IMG/VR virus record: IMGVR_UViG_3300042691_010701
Coordinates: 1 to 23,906 of that record
Direction: 5' to 3' (one strand)
Length of the DNA: 23,906 nt
From: a virus
Shown: positions 1 to 7,056 of the stretch, in pieces
Layout of the letters: each line of letters begins with the position of its first letter
How positions within the stretch are numbered: the first letter of the stretch is position 1
The notes under the pieces: model-generated
The model's database searches: none
What the model was told of the DNA's origin: nothing
What the model saw: only the letters and a program-made list of their open reading frames with translations
Made by a program: the position numbers and the translations under genes

Positions 1-125
1 CACCACAACATCCAGTGGATGACTACACTCTGAGTGTTGTTTCATCAGTCACTAGGATCACATTTGCAGGGGACATGCTCTCATTAATTGCAGGTGATAA
101 AATAAAGGTAGCTTATAGCGTATGA
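1..125 (+). CDS. C-terminal part of tail protein split by the window ends
   Basis: An open frame enters at base 3 and runs 40 codons to a TGA at 123-125, with residues such as DYTLS, ITFAGD and GDKIKVAYSV. The alternating pattern ending in a short beta-strand motif is typical of C-termini of small phage tail proteins. The gene starting at 23705 at the right edge ends with one spare base. Joining that base to bases 1-2 makes TCA (Ser) and continues exactly in this frame, giving a 108-codon protein. The stop overlaps the start of the next gene (ATG at 122). The role is inferred as a minor tail protein just upstream of the hub cluster. Confidence 0.75.
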   Translation, partial: PQHPVDDYTLSVVSSVTRITFAGDMLSLIAGDKIKVAYSV

Positions 126-604
126 GTTTAATACTAGATCGGGCAGTTTACTTAGAGGCAAATGGTTTAAACAAGACTTTAAATCAGGCCATAGTAGATG
201 GTGACATAGGCGCAGGCGGTGGAGGTGGTGGAAGTCCTCTAGAGATCTTCTCTGAGGTAGTCCAAGTGGTTGCCCCTACGGCCTCATCTGAAGGGATAAG
301 TTACTTTATCTCACCTGGATCATCCACAATCTCATTTGTTAAACTGATGGTCTGGGATAAAAATGGTGTGACTACTGGAAACTTAACCATAGACATCAAG
401 AAAAACACATCACCAAATCCTACAGGAATGACATCAATCTTTTCTGTGCTTCCTACTTTGGATTTTGCTACGGCATCAAACTATGACTCAAATGCAGGCA
501 CAATCTCAACAAGTGCAATATCAATCAATGATGTCTTAAGACTTGATGTTACATCAATCCCTAGTGGGTTTATTGGTTATTTTTCTATAACGGTGTTTGC
601 TTAA
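122..604 (+). CDS. Small tail protein, paralogue of the protein at 3371-3877
   Basis: A 160-aa protein. Residues 1-28 look helical and could attach to the virion, followed by a glycine linker (GAGGGGGG, about residues 30-37) and a beta-rich domain to the C-terminus. Residues 70-160 align by eye with the C-terminal half of the protein at 3371-3877. Both have a VKL strand, a GxLxxD strand, a T-S-L-L/I stretch, an ATASxY/STASDY motif and a closing strand ending near S-x-F. This is a likely duplication on either side of the 920-aa hub gene. It overlaps the preceding stop and the following start (TAATG), so translation is probably coupled. It may be a receptor-binding or tip-decoration protein; that is inference. 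Confidence 0.7.
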   Translation: MSLILDRAVYLEANGLNKTLNQAIVDGDIGAGGGGGGSPLEIFSEVVQVVAPTASSEGISYFISPGSSTISFVKLMVWDKNGVTTGNLTIDIKKNTSPNPTGMTSIFSVLPTLDFATASNYDSNAGTISTSAISINDVLRLDVTSIPSGFIGYFSITVFA

Positions 605-3366
605 TGACTTATGATGACTACATCGAACAAACCAGATCTCAAAAAATTATCCTTGCCCACATAGAGGCAAAGCAGAAACATAAAATCTTTTCACTTGTAA
701 GTGGTGCAATATATAAAAAGACAGTCAGCTACTTTGTGGTCAATGTCTCAGTGGATGGATCTGATCTATCTATGGCATCAAATGAGACTCTCTCACCTGG
801 TGAGTTCTACTATAAGGCAGACACATCAGAGCTATTTGTCAGGATGTCAGACGACACAAATCCATTAACCAAAAGTCTCTATGCCACTTATAGGTTTTTC
901 TTTTCTAATATCTCAACCAATGCACCATGGGACATGGGGACAGGATCTCTTGTCAATTATGATCCAAGGATCTCATCTATTGGATCCCTTAAACTTGAGT
1001 TAGATTTTGAGCAGACTGGTATAAGTCTTGAGACAGATAGCTCAATAAGTTTTGAAAATAACGATGGTTTCTGGGAAGACAAATTTGATGTCTTAATATT
1101 TGAAAACAACATCTCAAGATTTTGGGCATGGTCCAAGTCACTAGCATTTGATCAAGCTAAGTTAATCTATAGAGGTCTAGTCTCAGATAAATCCTACAGT
1201 GACAAGTCAGTCTCATTTAATCTTAAGGATGATCTTTCTAAACTTAGAAGAAAAGTCTCCTTACCTTTGTTTTCTAATCTAGATGGTGATGTGGATCCTT
1301 CAGTGATCAATAAACCTAAAAGGTTAGTTTTTGGGAAAGTGGATAAGTTGTCCATGACTGGATGTGATAAGGTCCTGGATGGTTTTAATCTAACTGGTTT
1401 AATAAGTGGTGATGCAGATAGAAACTTGCTACCAGGTACAGTCTCAGGCACATCAGGGCAGAATCAGATTAATGGAGTAGGCACAGACTTTCTCACATCA
1501 TTAACTGCAGGTGATCGGGTAACTATCATTAGTTTCTTTAACGAGTACACATACACAGTCAACACTGTAGTAAGCAACACTCAAATCATAATCTCAGGGA
1601 CCATCTCAGTTAGCTTCTCAGGTGCCCAGATCAGGACTCAAGAGATTGAAAACAACATCATTGATGGGATAGGCACAGCATTTAAAACTGAGCTATCACC
1701 TAATGACAAGATCAAAGTCATAGTCAATGATCTAGAGGAAGAGTTTACAGTCTCTGCCATTAACTCAGACACAGAGATAGTGATCAATGAAGAGATAGAG
1801 ACAAGCTTTGAAAACAAGACTGCCACCAATCTACCAGAGATTAACTACAGATATAAAAACAGAAAGTGGAATATAGCAGGCCATAAGTTAAGGCAATACT
1901 CAGTCACTATCACTGAGATTGTGGACATTAACATAGTGGCAGTGGATGACCTGAATGATCTAGAGGATGGAGATAACATCTCTATTAATGGTCAATACTA
2001 TAAGATCCTAAGAATAGTTAATAACCAAGTCAGACTCAATCAATCTTTTAGGACTGCAGTGGTAGTGGGTGATCTTCTCACTAAGCTTCCACTTAACTTT
2101 GCCTATCTCAATAAGCAAAGATTTACACTTAATAGGGATTTCTACTTAACCAACAATGTTAATGATTGCTACTTAGAGTTTGATGATCTAGCTGAGTTTA
2201 ACGTGGCACCTGTTAAATCTATCAACACTTCATTTACATTTGTGGATGGATCAGACACAGTCACCATCACAGCTAGTGACATTGATCTCACTCAGTTAAT
2301 TAAACCGAGAGACTGGATCAAAGCTAAGACTCTAGTGGTGGATGACTATCATGAGGTCTTGAGTGTTTCTACTTATGAGATCAAATTAAGGATCCCAGTA
2401 GATTATGATTTCACTGGATCACTTAACTACAAGTCACCTAACTACATTGGTGATGACTCAATCATGACCACCGATTGCATTGGTTTAGACTACGGAAATG
2501 AGTGGATCAGATACCCATCTCAGGCCGTGCAGTATGTGATAGAAAATGCAGGTTTCACTAACATTAACACCACATCATTTGATGATGCAGAGGAAGATGG
2601 TAGATTTGAGCTATGTGCATTTTATCCAGAGAATATTGGTGATGAGATCGACACAGTCAGAAACATAGTCTCAGACATTAACGCATCAGTCTTTGGATCC
2701 CTCTACTTGGATCAGGACTTTGACCTAAGCTATAAGGTACTAAATGCAGACAAGCCACTAGACATGGAAGTGATTAAGGATGAGGACATCATAAGTTTTA
2801 GTGTGTCTTCAAAGTCAGACATCATTAACTCTGTCCTGGTAAACTATAAAAAAGAAACTGATCAAACTACAGGCACACTAATAGACTCTAACTTTATCCT
2901 GGACTCAGACTTTGTTAATGAGGCAATAGGTAAGGTAGAGCAAAAGACTTTGGACCTTAAGCTTTACCATGCAGATCAGGCCAACATCATAGGGCAGAGA
3001 TATCTTTTCTTTAAATCCCTAACGCAGTCAGTAGTCACAGTTAAGACAAAATTAAAATTGTCAAACAAGTCCATCAATGATGTGATCTATCTAGATTTAG
3101 ACAGACTCTACAGACGTTATGGAAACTCGACAAATAAGAAGTCTGGGATCATTAACATGATCTCTAGAGATGGTCAAAACACAGTGGTGCAGTTTAATGA
3201 TCTGGCCAATCTCTTTTCAAGGGTGGCCACCATAGCTGAGAATAGCACACCAGATTTCTCATCAGACTCTGAGGATGTGGACAAGTTTGGCTTTGTTGTA
3301 GATAATTTAACAGAAGGTCCAGAAAGTATAAGTGAAGTTGGCATAGGGAATAACTTAATAGGATAA
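604..3366 (+). CDS. Large tail hub / tip protein (920 aa)
   Basis: The largest gene in the window. The N-terminal third (about residues 1-230) contains a beta-rich domain with an IYRGLV segment followed by SVSFNLKDDLSKL, as seen in phage tail-tip and baseplate-hub proteins. The middle holds repeated beta modules with the theme I-x-G-x-G-T-x-F-x-x-x-L-x-x-x-D, then T-V-x-x-x-x-S-x-T-x-I: two clear copies at about residues 287-347 and 348-404, and two weaker ones near 432-497 and 537-614. The C-terminal third (about 670-870) has the hub-like stretch with NSVLVNYKKE and a strand-rich end. No signal peptide or membrane segment is seen. It sits between two paralogous small tail genes. I infer it forms the distal tail structure; it is not a tape measure, because it is beta-rich rather than helical. 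Confidence 0.75.
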   Translation: MTYDDYIEQTRSQKIILAHIEAKQKHKIFSLVSGAIYKKTVSYFVVNVSVDGSDLSMASNETLSPGEFYYKADTSELFVRMSDDTNPLTKSLYATYRFFFSNISTNAPWDMGTGSLVNYDPRISSIGSLKLELDFEQTGISLETDSSISFENNDGFWEDKFDVLIFENNISRFWAWSKSLAFDQAKLIYRGLVSDKSYSDKSVSFNLKDDLSKLRRKVSLPLFSNLDGDVDPSVINKPKRLVFGKVDKLSMTGCDKVLDGFNLTGLISGDADRNLLPGTVSGTSGQNQINGVGTDFLTSLTAGDRVTIISFFNEYTYTVNTVVSNTQIIISGTISVSFSGAQIRTQEIENNIIDGIGTAFKTELSPNDKIKVIVNDLEEEFTVSAINSDTEIVINEEIETSFENKTATNLPEINYRYKNRKWNIAGHKLRQYSVTITEIVDINIVAVDDLNDLEDGDNISINGQYYKILRIVNNQVRLNQSFRTAVVVGDLLTKLPLNFAYLNKQRFTLNRDFYLTNNVNDCYLEFDDLAEFNVAPVKSINTSFTFVDGSDTVTITASDIDLTQLIKPRDWIKAKTLVVDDYHEVLSVSTYEIKLRIPVDYDFTGSLNYKSPNYIGDDSIMTTDCIGLDYGNEWIRYPSQAVQYVIENAGFTNINTTSFDDAEEDGRFELCAFYPENIGDEIDTVRNIVSDINASVFGSLYLDQDFDLSYKVLNADKPLDMEVIKDEDIISFSVSSKSDIINSVLVNYKKETDQTTGTLIDSNFILDSDFVNEAIGKVEQKTLDLKLYHADQANIIGQRYLFFKSLTQSVVTVKTKLKLSNKSINDVIYLDLDRLYRRYGNSTNKKSGIINMISRDGQNTVVQFNDLANLFSRVATIAENSTPDFSSDSEDVDKFGFVVDNLTEGPESISEVGIGNNLIG
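1460..1815 (+). repeat. Two tandem beta-module repeats inside the hub gene
   Basis: Two consecutive blocks of about 57-60 codons share the protein pattern INGVGTDF / IDGIGTAF, then LTAGDRVTI / LSPNDKIKV, then YTVNTVVSNTQIII / FTVSAINSDTEIVI. The repeat is visible at protein level; the DNA has diverged considerably, so this is an old duplication. Confidence 0.7.
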
Positions 3367-3370
3367 GACC

Positions 3371-3877
3371 ATGGCATTTGTAGTTATACCATCAAGCTCA
3401 TACGCAGTAGGTAAGGCAGTTAAGACTGAGCTTTTCGGGAATGTAGTCAACAATTTAAATGATCTTAACGATCGAGTTAATACAATCTCCACAGGTGCCA
3501 ATCCTATTGAGCTTATTGATTCAAAGATCACACTACTCTCATCAGTCTTAGGTGATGGACTCATCACGTATTATGAAGGTAAAAACACTTTCTTTATTTC
3601 TCAAGTTAAGCTTCAGATATTTGAAAAGGGATTAAACACATCGGGCACTTTGTCTGTGGATGTGCTTAAGTCATCTACACTGGGTGGAGTTTATACATCT
3701 CTTTTAACATCATCAATGACTATAGACTATTCTACTGCATCTGATTATGAGTCTGTATTAGCAGACTTTGCCTCAATCCCAGAGGTCAATGCAGGTGAGT
3801 TTATAAAATTTAGAATTATTTCAACACCGTCTAACTTCCCTTTGGAGTTTAGACTTTCATCTTTTGGAGCAGTTTAA
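3371..3877 (+). CDS. Small tail protein, paralogue of the protein at 122-604
   Basis: A 168-aa protein starting four bases after the hub gene stop. The N-terminal 50 residues are different from its paralogue and include an Asn/Asp-rich helical stretch (NVVNNLNDLNDRVN). From about residue 77 the beta-rich domain follows the same order of motifs: QVKLQIFEKG, GTLSVDV, TSLLTSSMTIDYSTASDYES, then closing strands. Different N-termini with a shared C-terminal domain suggest the two bind different virion sites but present the same type of receptor- or surface-binding domain. It overlaps the next gene by one base (TAATG). Confidence 0.7.
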   Translation: MAFVVIPSSSYAVGKAVKTELFGNVVNNLNDLNDRVNTISTGANPIELIDSKITLLSSVLGDGLITYYEGKNTFFISQVKLQIFEKGLNTSGTLSVDVLKSSTLGGVYTSLLTSSMTIDYSTASDYESVLADFASIPEVNAGEFIKFRIISTPSNFPLEFRLSSFGAV

Positions 3878-4542
3878 TGAGTGCGGCAAATATTATTTTA
3901 GGTGCTACAGGTGGAGGAAATCTTTTAAGATTAACCACTTTTACATCATCAGGCACATGGACTAAACAGGCAGATGTTGCAAGGATTTTGGTTTATGTTG
4001 TTGGTGGTGGTGCGGGTGGGAATGGGGCAACTTCTACAGCTTCCTCATTCGCAGGAGGATCTGGTGGAACATCATCTTTTGGGGTTCACTGTTCTGCAAG
4101 TGGCGCCCCTGGTGGTTTAACTACATCAACTTATGGCATAGGATCAGGTGGTGATATAAATCTCAGAGGATCTGGATCTGTTGGTAACACAAGATATATG
4201 GCTTCAGCTATCTCAAATTATACGTGTGGATTAAAGGGTGGAGATAGTATATTTGGGGGTGGCGGACTTGGTTATCCAGGTAGTTCATCAACTGGTGCAG
4301 GGGCAGGGCTCCCAGGAGTTAATGGTGGAGGTGGTGGAGGTGCTGGATATAGAGATGGTGTTAATAATTATCATTGCCAAGGGGGAGGGAGTGGTGGTTG
4401 TGCTATTAAATTAATTCAAGCAACATCTCTTGGATCTACGGTAACGGTCACTATTGGTGCAGGTGGATCAGCATCAGGGGGAGCACAGCCAGGTGGTGCA
4501 GGCGGTGCAGGAATTGTGGTTATTTATGAATATGGGTATTAA
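3877..4542 (+). CDS. Glycine-rich adhesin-like tail protein
   Basis: A 221-aa protein with a short lead, then FTSSGTWTKQ followed by ILVYVVGGGAGG, and many GGG blocks through to the end (FGGGGLG, GGGGGGAGY, GGSGG, GAGGAGIVVIYEYGY). This is the glycine-rich domain often found at phage tail-fibre tips, where polyglycine loops form a sandwich that contacts the host surface. The position after the hub cluster and before the small fibre-associated gene at 4544 fits a receptor-binding role. CpG is less depleted here than in the hub gene, which fits frequent exchange of adhesin genes, but glycine codons also contribute. Confidence 0.75.
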   Translation: MSAANIILGATGGGNLLRLTTFTSSGTWTKQADVARILVYVVGGGAGGNGATSTASSFAGGSGGTSSFGVHCSASGAPGGLTTSTYGIGSGGDINLRGSGSVGNTRYMASAISNYTCGLKGGDSIFGGGGLGYPGSSSTGAGAGLPGVNGGGGGGAGYRDGVNNYHCQGGGSGGCAIKLIQATSLGSTVTVTIGAGGSASGGAQPGGAGGAGIVVIYEYGY

Positions 4543-4543
4543 C

Positions 4544-4738
4544 ATGAAAAACTTCGCAATCATTAACAATGGGATAGTAGATAATATTATTGTTTGGGAC
4601 ACATCAAATGCATATGATCCTATTGGACAGGCAGTTGAGATCCCAGATGGTGTGATGGTCAACATTGGATTTCTTTATCAAGGTGAAGAGTTCATTGATC
4701 CAAATCCACCTGTGGAAGAAACTCAACCAGAGGCATAA
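4544..4738 (+). CDS. Small fibre-associated / tail-assembly-like protein
   Basis: A 64-aa protein with the pattern F-A-I-I-x-N-G-I-V-D-N-I-I-V-W-D, then VMVNIGFLYQGEEFIDP and an acidic Pro-rich tail (PNPPVEETQPEA). This layout is common in small proteins encoded right after tail-fibre genes, often called tail-fibre assembly or virion-associated proteins. I chose the ATG at 4544, two bases after the adhesin stop. A longer frame upstream, inside the adhesin gene, has no support. Function is inferred from pattern and position. Confidence 0.65.
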   Translation: MKNFAIINNGIVDNIIVWDTSNAYDPIGQAVEIPDGVMVNIGFLYQGEEFIDPNPPVEETQPEA

Positions 4739-4741
4739 TAG

Positions 4742-4951
4742 ATGAAAAACCTAGACGATAAGATCAAAGCAATCATTTATTGGATCGGTCTAGGGATCTC
4801 ACTTGTAGTTTATGCTCACGCTAACTTTTCCACTACAAAGCAAGTTGAAAAGCTTGAGGCAAGGATTGAAAGACAGGCAACATCTGAAGACATAGCAAGA
4901 CTTGAGGGCAAGATTGATGCCTTAACTCTTTATCTCTTAGAGAGAAAATAG
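4742..4951 (+). CDS. Membrane-anchored coiled-coil protein, lysis region
   Basis: A 69-aa protein with a short charged N-terminus (MKNLDDKIK), one hydrophobic segment at about residues 10-28 (AIIYWIGLGISLVVYAHA), and a charged heptad-like helix to the end (VEKLEARIER, ARLEGKIDALTLYLLERK). It could be a holin accessory or an inner-membrane spanin. It is immediately followed by the M15 peptidase gene, with the stop and next ATG abutting. One membrane span is few for a classical holin, so the exact role is open. Confidence 0.6.
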   Translation: MKNLDDKIKAIIYWIGLGISLVVYAHANFSTTKQVEKLEARIERQATSEDIARLEGKIDALTLYLLERK

Positions 4952-5323
4952 ATGATCACAGTCACAGATTATTTAATGGGAAGAGACAGGCAGGATCCTT
5001 TGGATATGCTTCAAACTAGAAACATGGCAGAGCTACTCTCTAGAGTTAATCATCTCATGGCAAGTCTAAATTTTGATCCTAAGCTCTCATCAGGTTACAG
5101 ACCACCAAGGATCAATAAATCCGTAGGTGGTGCAAAGATGTCGACACATACAGTGTGTGCAGGCATTGACCTATTAGATCCAGAAAACAAGATAGGTAAG
5201 TTTTTAAAAAAGAATTTTTTCATCCTTGGGAATTATGATCTCTATCTAGAAAATCCAGATCACACACCAGGATGGTTGCACTTAGATATTAAACAAAGAA
5301 AAAATAGAGTCTTTAATCCTTAG
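4952..5323 (+). CDS. Peptidase M15-type endolysin
   Basis: A 123-aa protein that probably cleaves peptide bonds of the cell-wall stem peptide during lysis. Visible signatures are SGYR at 47-50, GGAKMSTHTVCAGIDL around 59-74 and GWLHLD around 107-112. By family knowledge, His66, Asp73 and His110 would be the zinc ligands, with an acidic residue upstream of WLHLD acting as base. No signal peptide is seen, so release would depend on a holin. Length fits the compact catalytic domain with no separate wall-binding domain. It lies between small membrane-protein genes. Confidence 0.85.
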   Translation: MITVTDYLMGRDRQDPLDMLQTRNMAELLSRVNHLMASLNFDPKLSSGYRPPRINKSVGGAKMSTHTVCAGIDLLDPENKIGKFLKKNFFILGNYDLYLENPDHTPGWLHLDIKQRKNRVFNP

Positions 5324-5332
5324 GAGAATTTT

Positions 5333-5587
5333 ATGGAGCAAATCTTTTTATTTTTGAAGCCAATGATTGAGGCATACGCAGGACAGTTTGGACCTGCCAT
5401 TCAGATCATTTCTATTATTGGATCACTCAGACTGGTGATTAAACCTGCCATGGAGTTATTTAAAGCTTATGTGGCAATCACACCAAGCAAATCTGATGAT
5501 CACCTTCCAGGTCAATTTGAAAACTCAAAGATCTACAAAGCTGTAGTTTTCTCACTTGATTGGTTTGCTTCAATCAAACTTAAATGA
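5333..5587 (+). CDS. Putative holin-like small membrane protein
   Basis: An 84-aa protein preceded by AGGAG at good spacing. It has hydrophobic stretches at about residues 3-12 and 17-47 (FGPAIQIISIIGSLRLVIKP is the core) and a polar C-terminal half with a weakly hydrophobic stretch (AVVFSLDWFASI). Its position right after the endopeptidase and before spanin-like genes suggests a holin or antiholin. It overlaps the next gene by four bases (ATGA). Function is inferred from context only. Confidence 0.5.
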   Translation: MEQIFLFLKPMIEAYAGQFGPAIQIISIIGSLRLVIKPAMELFKAYVAITPSKSDDHLPGQFENSKIYKAVVFSLDWFASIKLK

Positions 5588-5826
5588 TCACTCTAGTTTC
5601 TTCCCTTATTGGTGCAGTAGAGGCAGGACTTAAGCTTTGGGGTACCAAAGAGGGAAGAAAATATCTTGATGAAATATTAGAGTTAAAACAGGACTGGGTT
5701 AATGAATACAATAAAGAAACTCATGAAAGGTCTGATGCTAAGCTTGATCTTATTGAGCAACGAATCATGCTCATCAGTGAACTATTCAGTTCCAAGATTG
5801 GAAATGAGGACTCTAAGAATTTGTGA
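5584..5826 (+). CDS. Candidate inner spanin-like protein
   Basis: An 80-aa protein with a short hydrophobic N-terminus (about residues 2-18, interrupted by one Glu) and then a long charged helix (EGRKYLDEILELKQDW, then SDAKLDLIEQRIMLI). This is the shape of an i-spanin: an N-terminal anchor plus a periplasmic coiled coil. A lipoprotein-like gene starts inside it in another frame at 5702, the classical nested Rz/Rz1 layout. The membrane segment is weak, so a cytoplasmic helical protein cannot be excluded. Confidence 0.5.
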   Translation: MITLVSSLIGAVEAGLKLWGTKEGRKYLDEILELKQDWVNEYNKETHERSDAKLDLIEQRIMLISELFSSKIGNEDSKNL

Positions 5827-5995
5827 GAGTCTAGATGGTTTCTGTTATAACTATGATGTGTGCCTCAAGAAATTTCTGGGCATGTGTCTCAAGCGAGAGA
5901 TTGCTACTGATAAAATAGACTTCTCAGACAAAGACAAGGTCAAAGAACTGCTAGATAAAAACTTTCACCTCAAGGCCAGAAAGAAAGTCATCTAG
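5702..5995 (+). CDS. Candidate outer spanin-like lipoprotein, nested start
   Basis: A 97-aa protein beginning 119 bases into the 5584 gene in a different frame. The N-terminus is a signal-peptide shape: MNTIKKLMKG, then a hydrophobic core LMLSLILLSN, then ESC with Cys23 as possible lipid-attachment residue. The residues before Cys23 (N-E-S) are a poor lipobox, so lipidation is uncertain. The mature part has four more cysteines (41, 48, 54, 62) and a Lys-rich end. The nested start plus signal sequence fits an o-spanin that links the inner and outer membranes at lysis. It is longer than typical nested Rz1 and extends past its host gene. Confidence 0.55.
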   Translation: MNTIKKLMKGLMLSLILLSNESCSSVNYSVPRLEMRTLRICESLDGFCYNYDVCLKKFLGMCLKREIATDKIDFSDKDKVKELLDKNFHLKARKKVI

Positions 5996-6171
5996 TGGAT
6001 AAGGCCAAGAAAGAATCACTAGAAAGACTTAAGAATAGACTAGAGCAATTTAAACTCAATCTTAAACTAGCTTCCCAGGACAATGATGTCTGTGACGTTA
6101 AGTATTGGTCCAAGCAAGTTAAGATGACTGAGCTTATTATCAAATGTCTTGATCAAGATAGGAAGATTTAG
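5995..6171 (+). CDS. Small helical protein with GTG start at the end of the lysis unit
   Basis: A 58-aa protein starting with GTG, where the last G of the previous TAG stop is the first base (TAGTG). The sequence is helical and basic (KKESLERLKNRLEQFKLNLKL, two Cys, ending DQDRKI). Support comes from the tight overlap and helical pattern; no family is recognised. Its last 32 bases overlap the 3' end of the convergent RusA-like gene, so the two operons end inside each other with no visible terminator. Confidence 0.5.
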   Translation: MDKAKKESLERLKNRLEQFKLNLKLASQDNDVCDVKYWSKQVKMTELIIKCLDQDRKI

Positions 6172-6595
6172 GAGCATTGATTAACTTAATCCTAACAATG
6201 CAGGACCATGTCTCTCTGGGCCATGGACTCTTTGAGATAGATGCCTGAGTGATCTGGCTATCATCCACACCTATCCTTTTAAATAGGGCATCCTCAAGAA
6301 TTTTAAAGGCATTAGTCACATCAATGCACTTCTCATTTATAGTCCCTCTTTTTGTGAAAAATTCATGCTGAGGCACAAAGATCTCAACGTCAAAGCTAAA
6401 TGAGTGTTTAGTCTTAATGTAGTTCAATCCAATGCCTCGCAACAAATCATCAAATGGCTTGAGGTAGGTGTTTAATTCCCTCTCATAGTTGACTGCTTTG
6501 GCAGACTTGATGAACATCCTACGCTTTGAATGTAGACTAAACTTTTGATTGATTGACAGTGGTTTAATAGGGATTTGTAGAGAGATTTCCTTCAT
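6140..6595 (-). CDS. rusA: RusA-like Holliday junction resolvase
   Basis: A 151-aa protein with the RusA signatures: N-terminal IPIKPLSINQKF (phage RusA proteins begin with a similar P-x-x-x-N stretch), and the acidic active-site core CIDVTNAFKILEDALF around 90-105 followed by IGVDDSQI around 108-115. Asp92, Asp102 and Asp111 or 112 would coordinate metal by family knowledge. Usual RusA length is about 120-150 aa. It would cut four-way junctions formed by the ERF annealing pathway or replication intermediates before packaging. It is the last gene of the - strand operon and is separated from the gene upstream by 136 bases. Confidence 0.85.
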   Translation of the reverse strand: MKEISLQIPIKPLSINQKFSLHSKRRMFIKSAKAVNYERELNTYLKPFDDLLRGIGLNYIKTKHSFSFDVEIFVPQHEFFTKRGTINEKCIDVTNAFKILEDALFKRIGVDDSQITQASISKSPWPRETWSCIVRIKLINAPKSSYLDQDI

Positions 6596-6731
6596 CTCAT
6601 AATTAAACTTTTTAAGGATTAAAATGACAATGAAGGAATGAGATTCTAAAATTTAACTGAGGACTCCACTTAATGTGTGTGGTGGTGTCTTTGCCTCTGG
6701 TGGTTACGGATGATCATCAGGGGCTTTTCAA
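6596..6731 (-). other. 136-bp gap before the RusA gene; no gene seen
   Basis: It contains a 10-bp palindrome GATGATCATC at 6709-6718 and a GT/GGT-rich stretch at about 6673-6704. Only a 15-codon open frame is present, too short to support. No clear promoter or T-run terminator is visible, so RusA is probably read from the upstream operon. Confidence 0.5.
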
Positions 6732-6959
6732 TTATTTCTTAGATGTTTTCTTGGCAGGTTTCTTGGTAGGTTTTGCAGTCTTCTTTGCTACTTTCTTAAC
6801 AATCTTTTTGTCTTTCATTTCTTTCCCCTTATAAAAGTTATAGGCATTTAGCCACGTGTTAAATAAAATTCCATAATAGTTGACAGGCATTTTCTCACCA
6901 TCGAAAAACTTGAGAAAATCATTTCTTACCTTTGCGAAAATTGATTCTGACAATTTCAT
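6732..6959 (-). CDS. Small protein with Lys-rich, histone-H1-like tail
   Basis: A 75-aa protein with an aromatic N-terminal domain (FLKFFDGEKMPVNYYGI, then a WLNAYNFYKG stretch) and a C-terminal tail of about 28 residues made almost only of K, A, T, P and V. The tail repeats are of the type KKVAKKTAKPTKKPAKKT. Such tails bind DNA or RNA non-specifically in bacterial H1-like proteins. The role here (nucleoid or genome binding, or coating of replication intermediates) is inference. The N-terminal part is not recognised. The first 41 bases overlap the small gene upstream. Confidence 0.65.
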   Translation of the reverse strand: MKLSESIFAKVRNDFLKFFDGEKMPVNYYGILFNTWLNAYNFYKGKEMKDKKIVKKVAKKTAKPTKKPAKKTSKK

Positions 6960-7056
6960 ATCCCAAAACTCTCTTGTTTAAAGTTACCTTCTTAAGGTTC
7001 CATCCAAAGATTAAACCTAAAGTAAATATTTTAATGGCTTCAATTTCACTGATCAT
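6919..7056 (-). CDS. Small putative membrane protein (45 aa)
   Basis: An open frame overlapping the 3' end of the metzincin-motif gene by 11 bases and the next gene by 41 bases. The protein begins MISEIEAIKIF and has one short hydrophobic segment (IFTLGLIFGW) followed by a basic C-terminal half (VTLNKRVLGYEIVRINFRKGKK). It fills what would otherwise be a gap in a very tight operon, and its start is coupled to the stop of the gene before. It is short and unrecognised, so confidence is modest. Confidence 0.45.
   Translation of the reverse strand: MISEIEAIKIFTLGLIFGWNLKKVTLNKRVLGYEIVRINFRKGKK

Noticed and set aside
1194-1829. Antisense open frames inside the hub gene, and similar ones in the portal, terminase, capsid-region and adhesin genes
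   Set aside because: They mirror strong genes on the other strand, lack ribosome binding sites and have Ser/Leu-rich shadow composition.
4454-4543. Longer N-terminus for the fibre-associated protein, starting inside the adhesin gene
   Set aside because: The extension is a shadow of glycine codons read out of frame; ATG 4544 directly after the adhesin stop is the better start.
6709-6718. GATGATCATC palindrome as an operator
   Set aside because: GATC-centred palindromes are expected often in this GATC-rich genome; no promoter is beside it.
6671-6720. 15-codon His-rich open frame on the - strand
   Set aside because: Too short, no ribosome binding site; the His codons come from a GTG-rich stretch.
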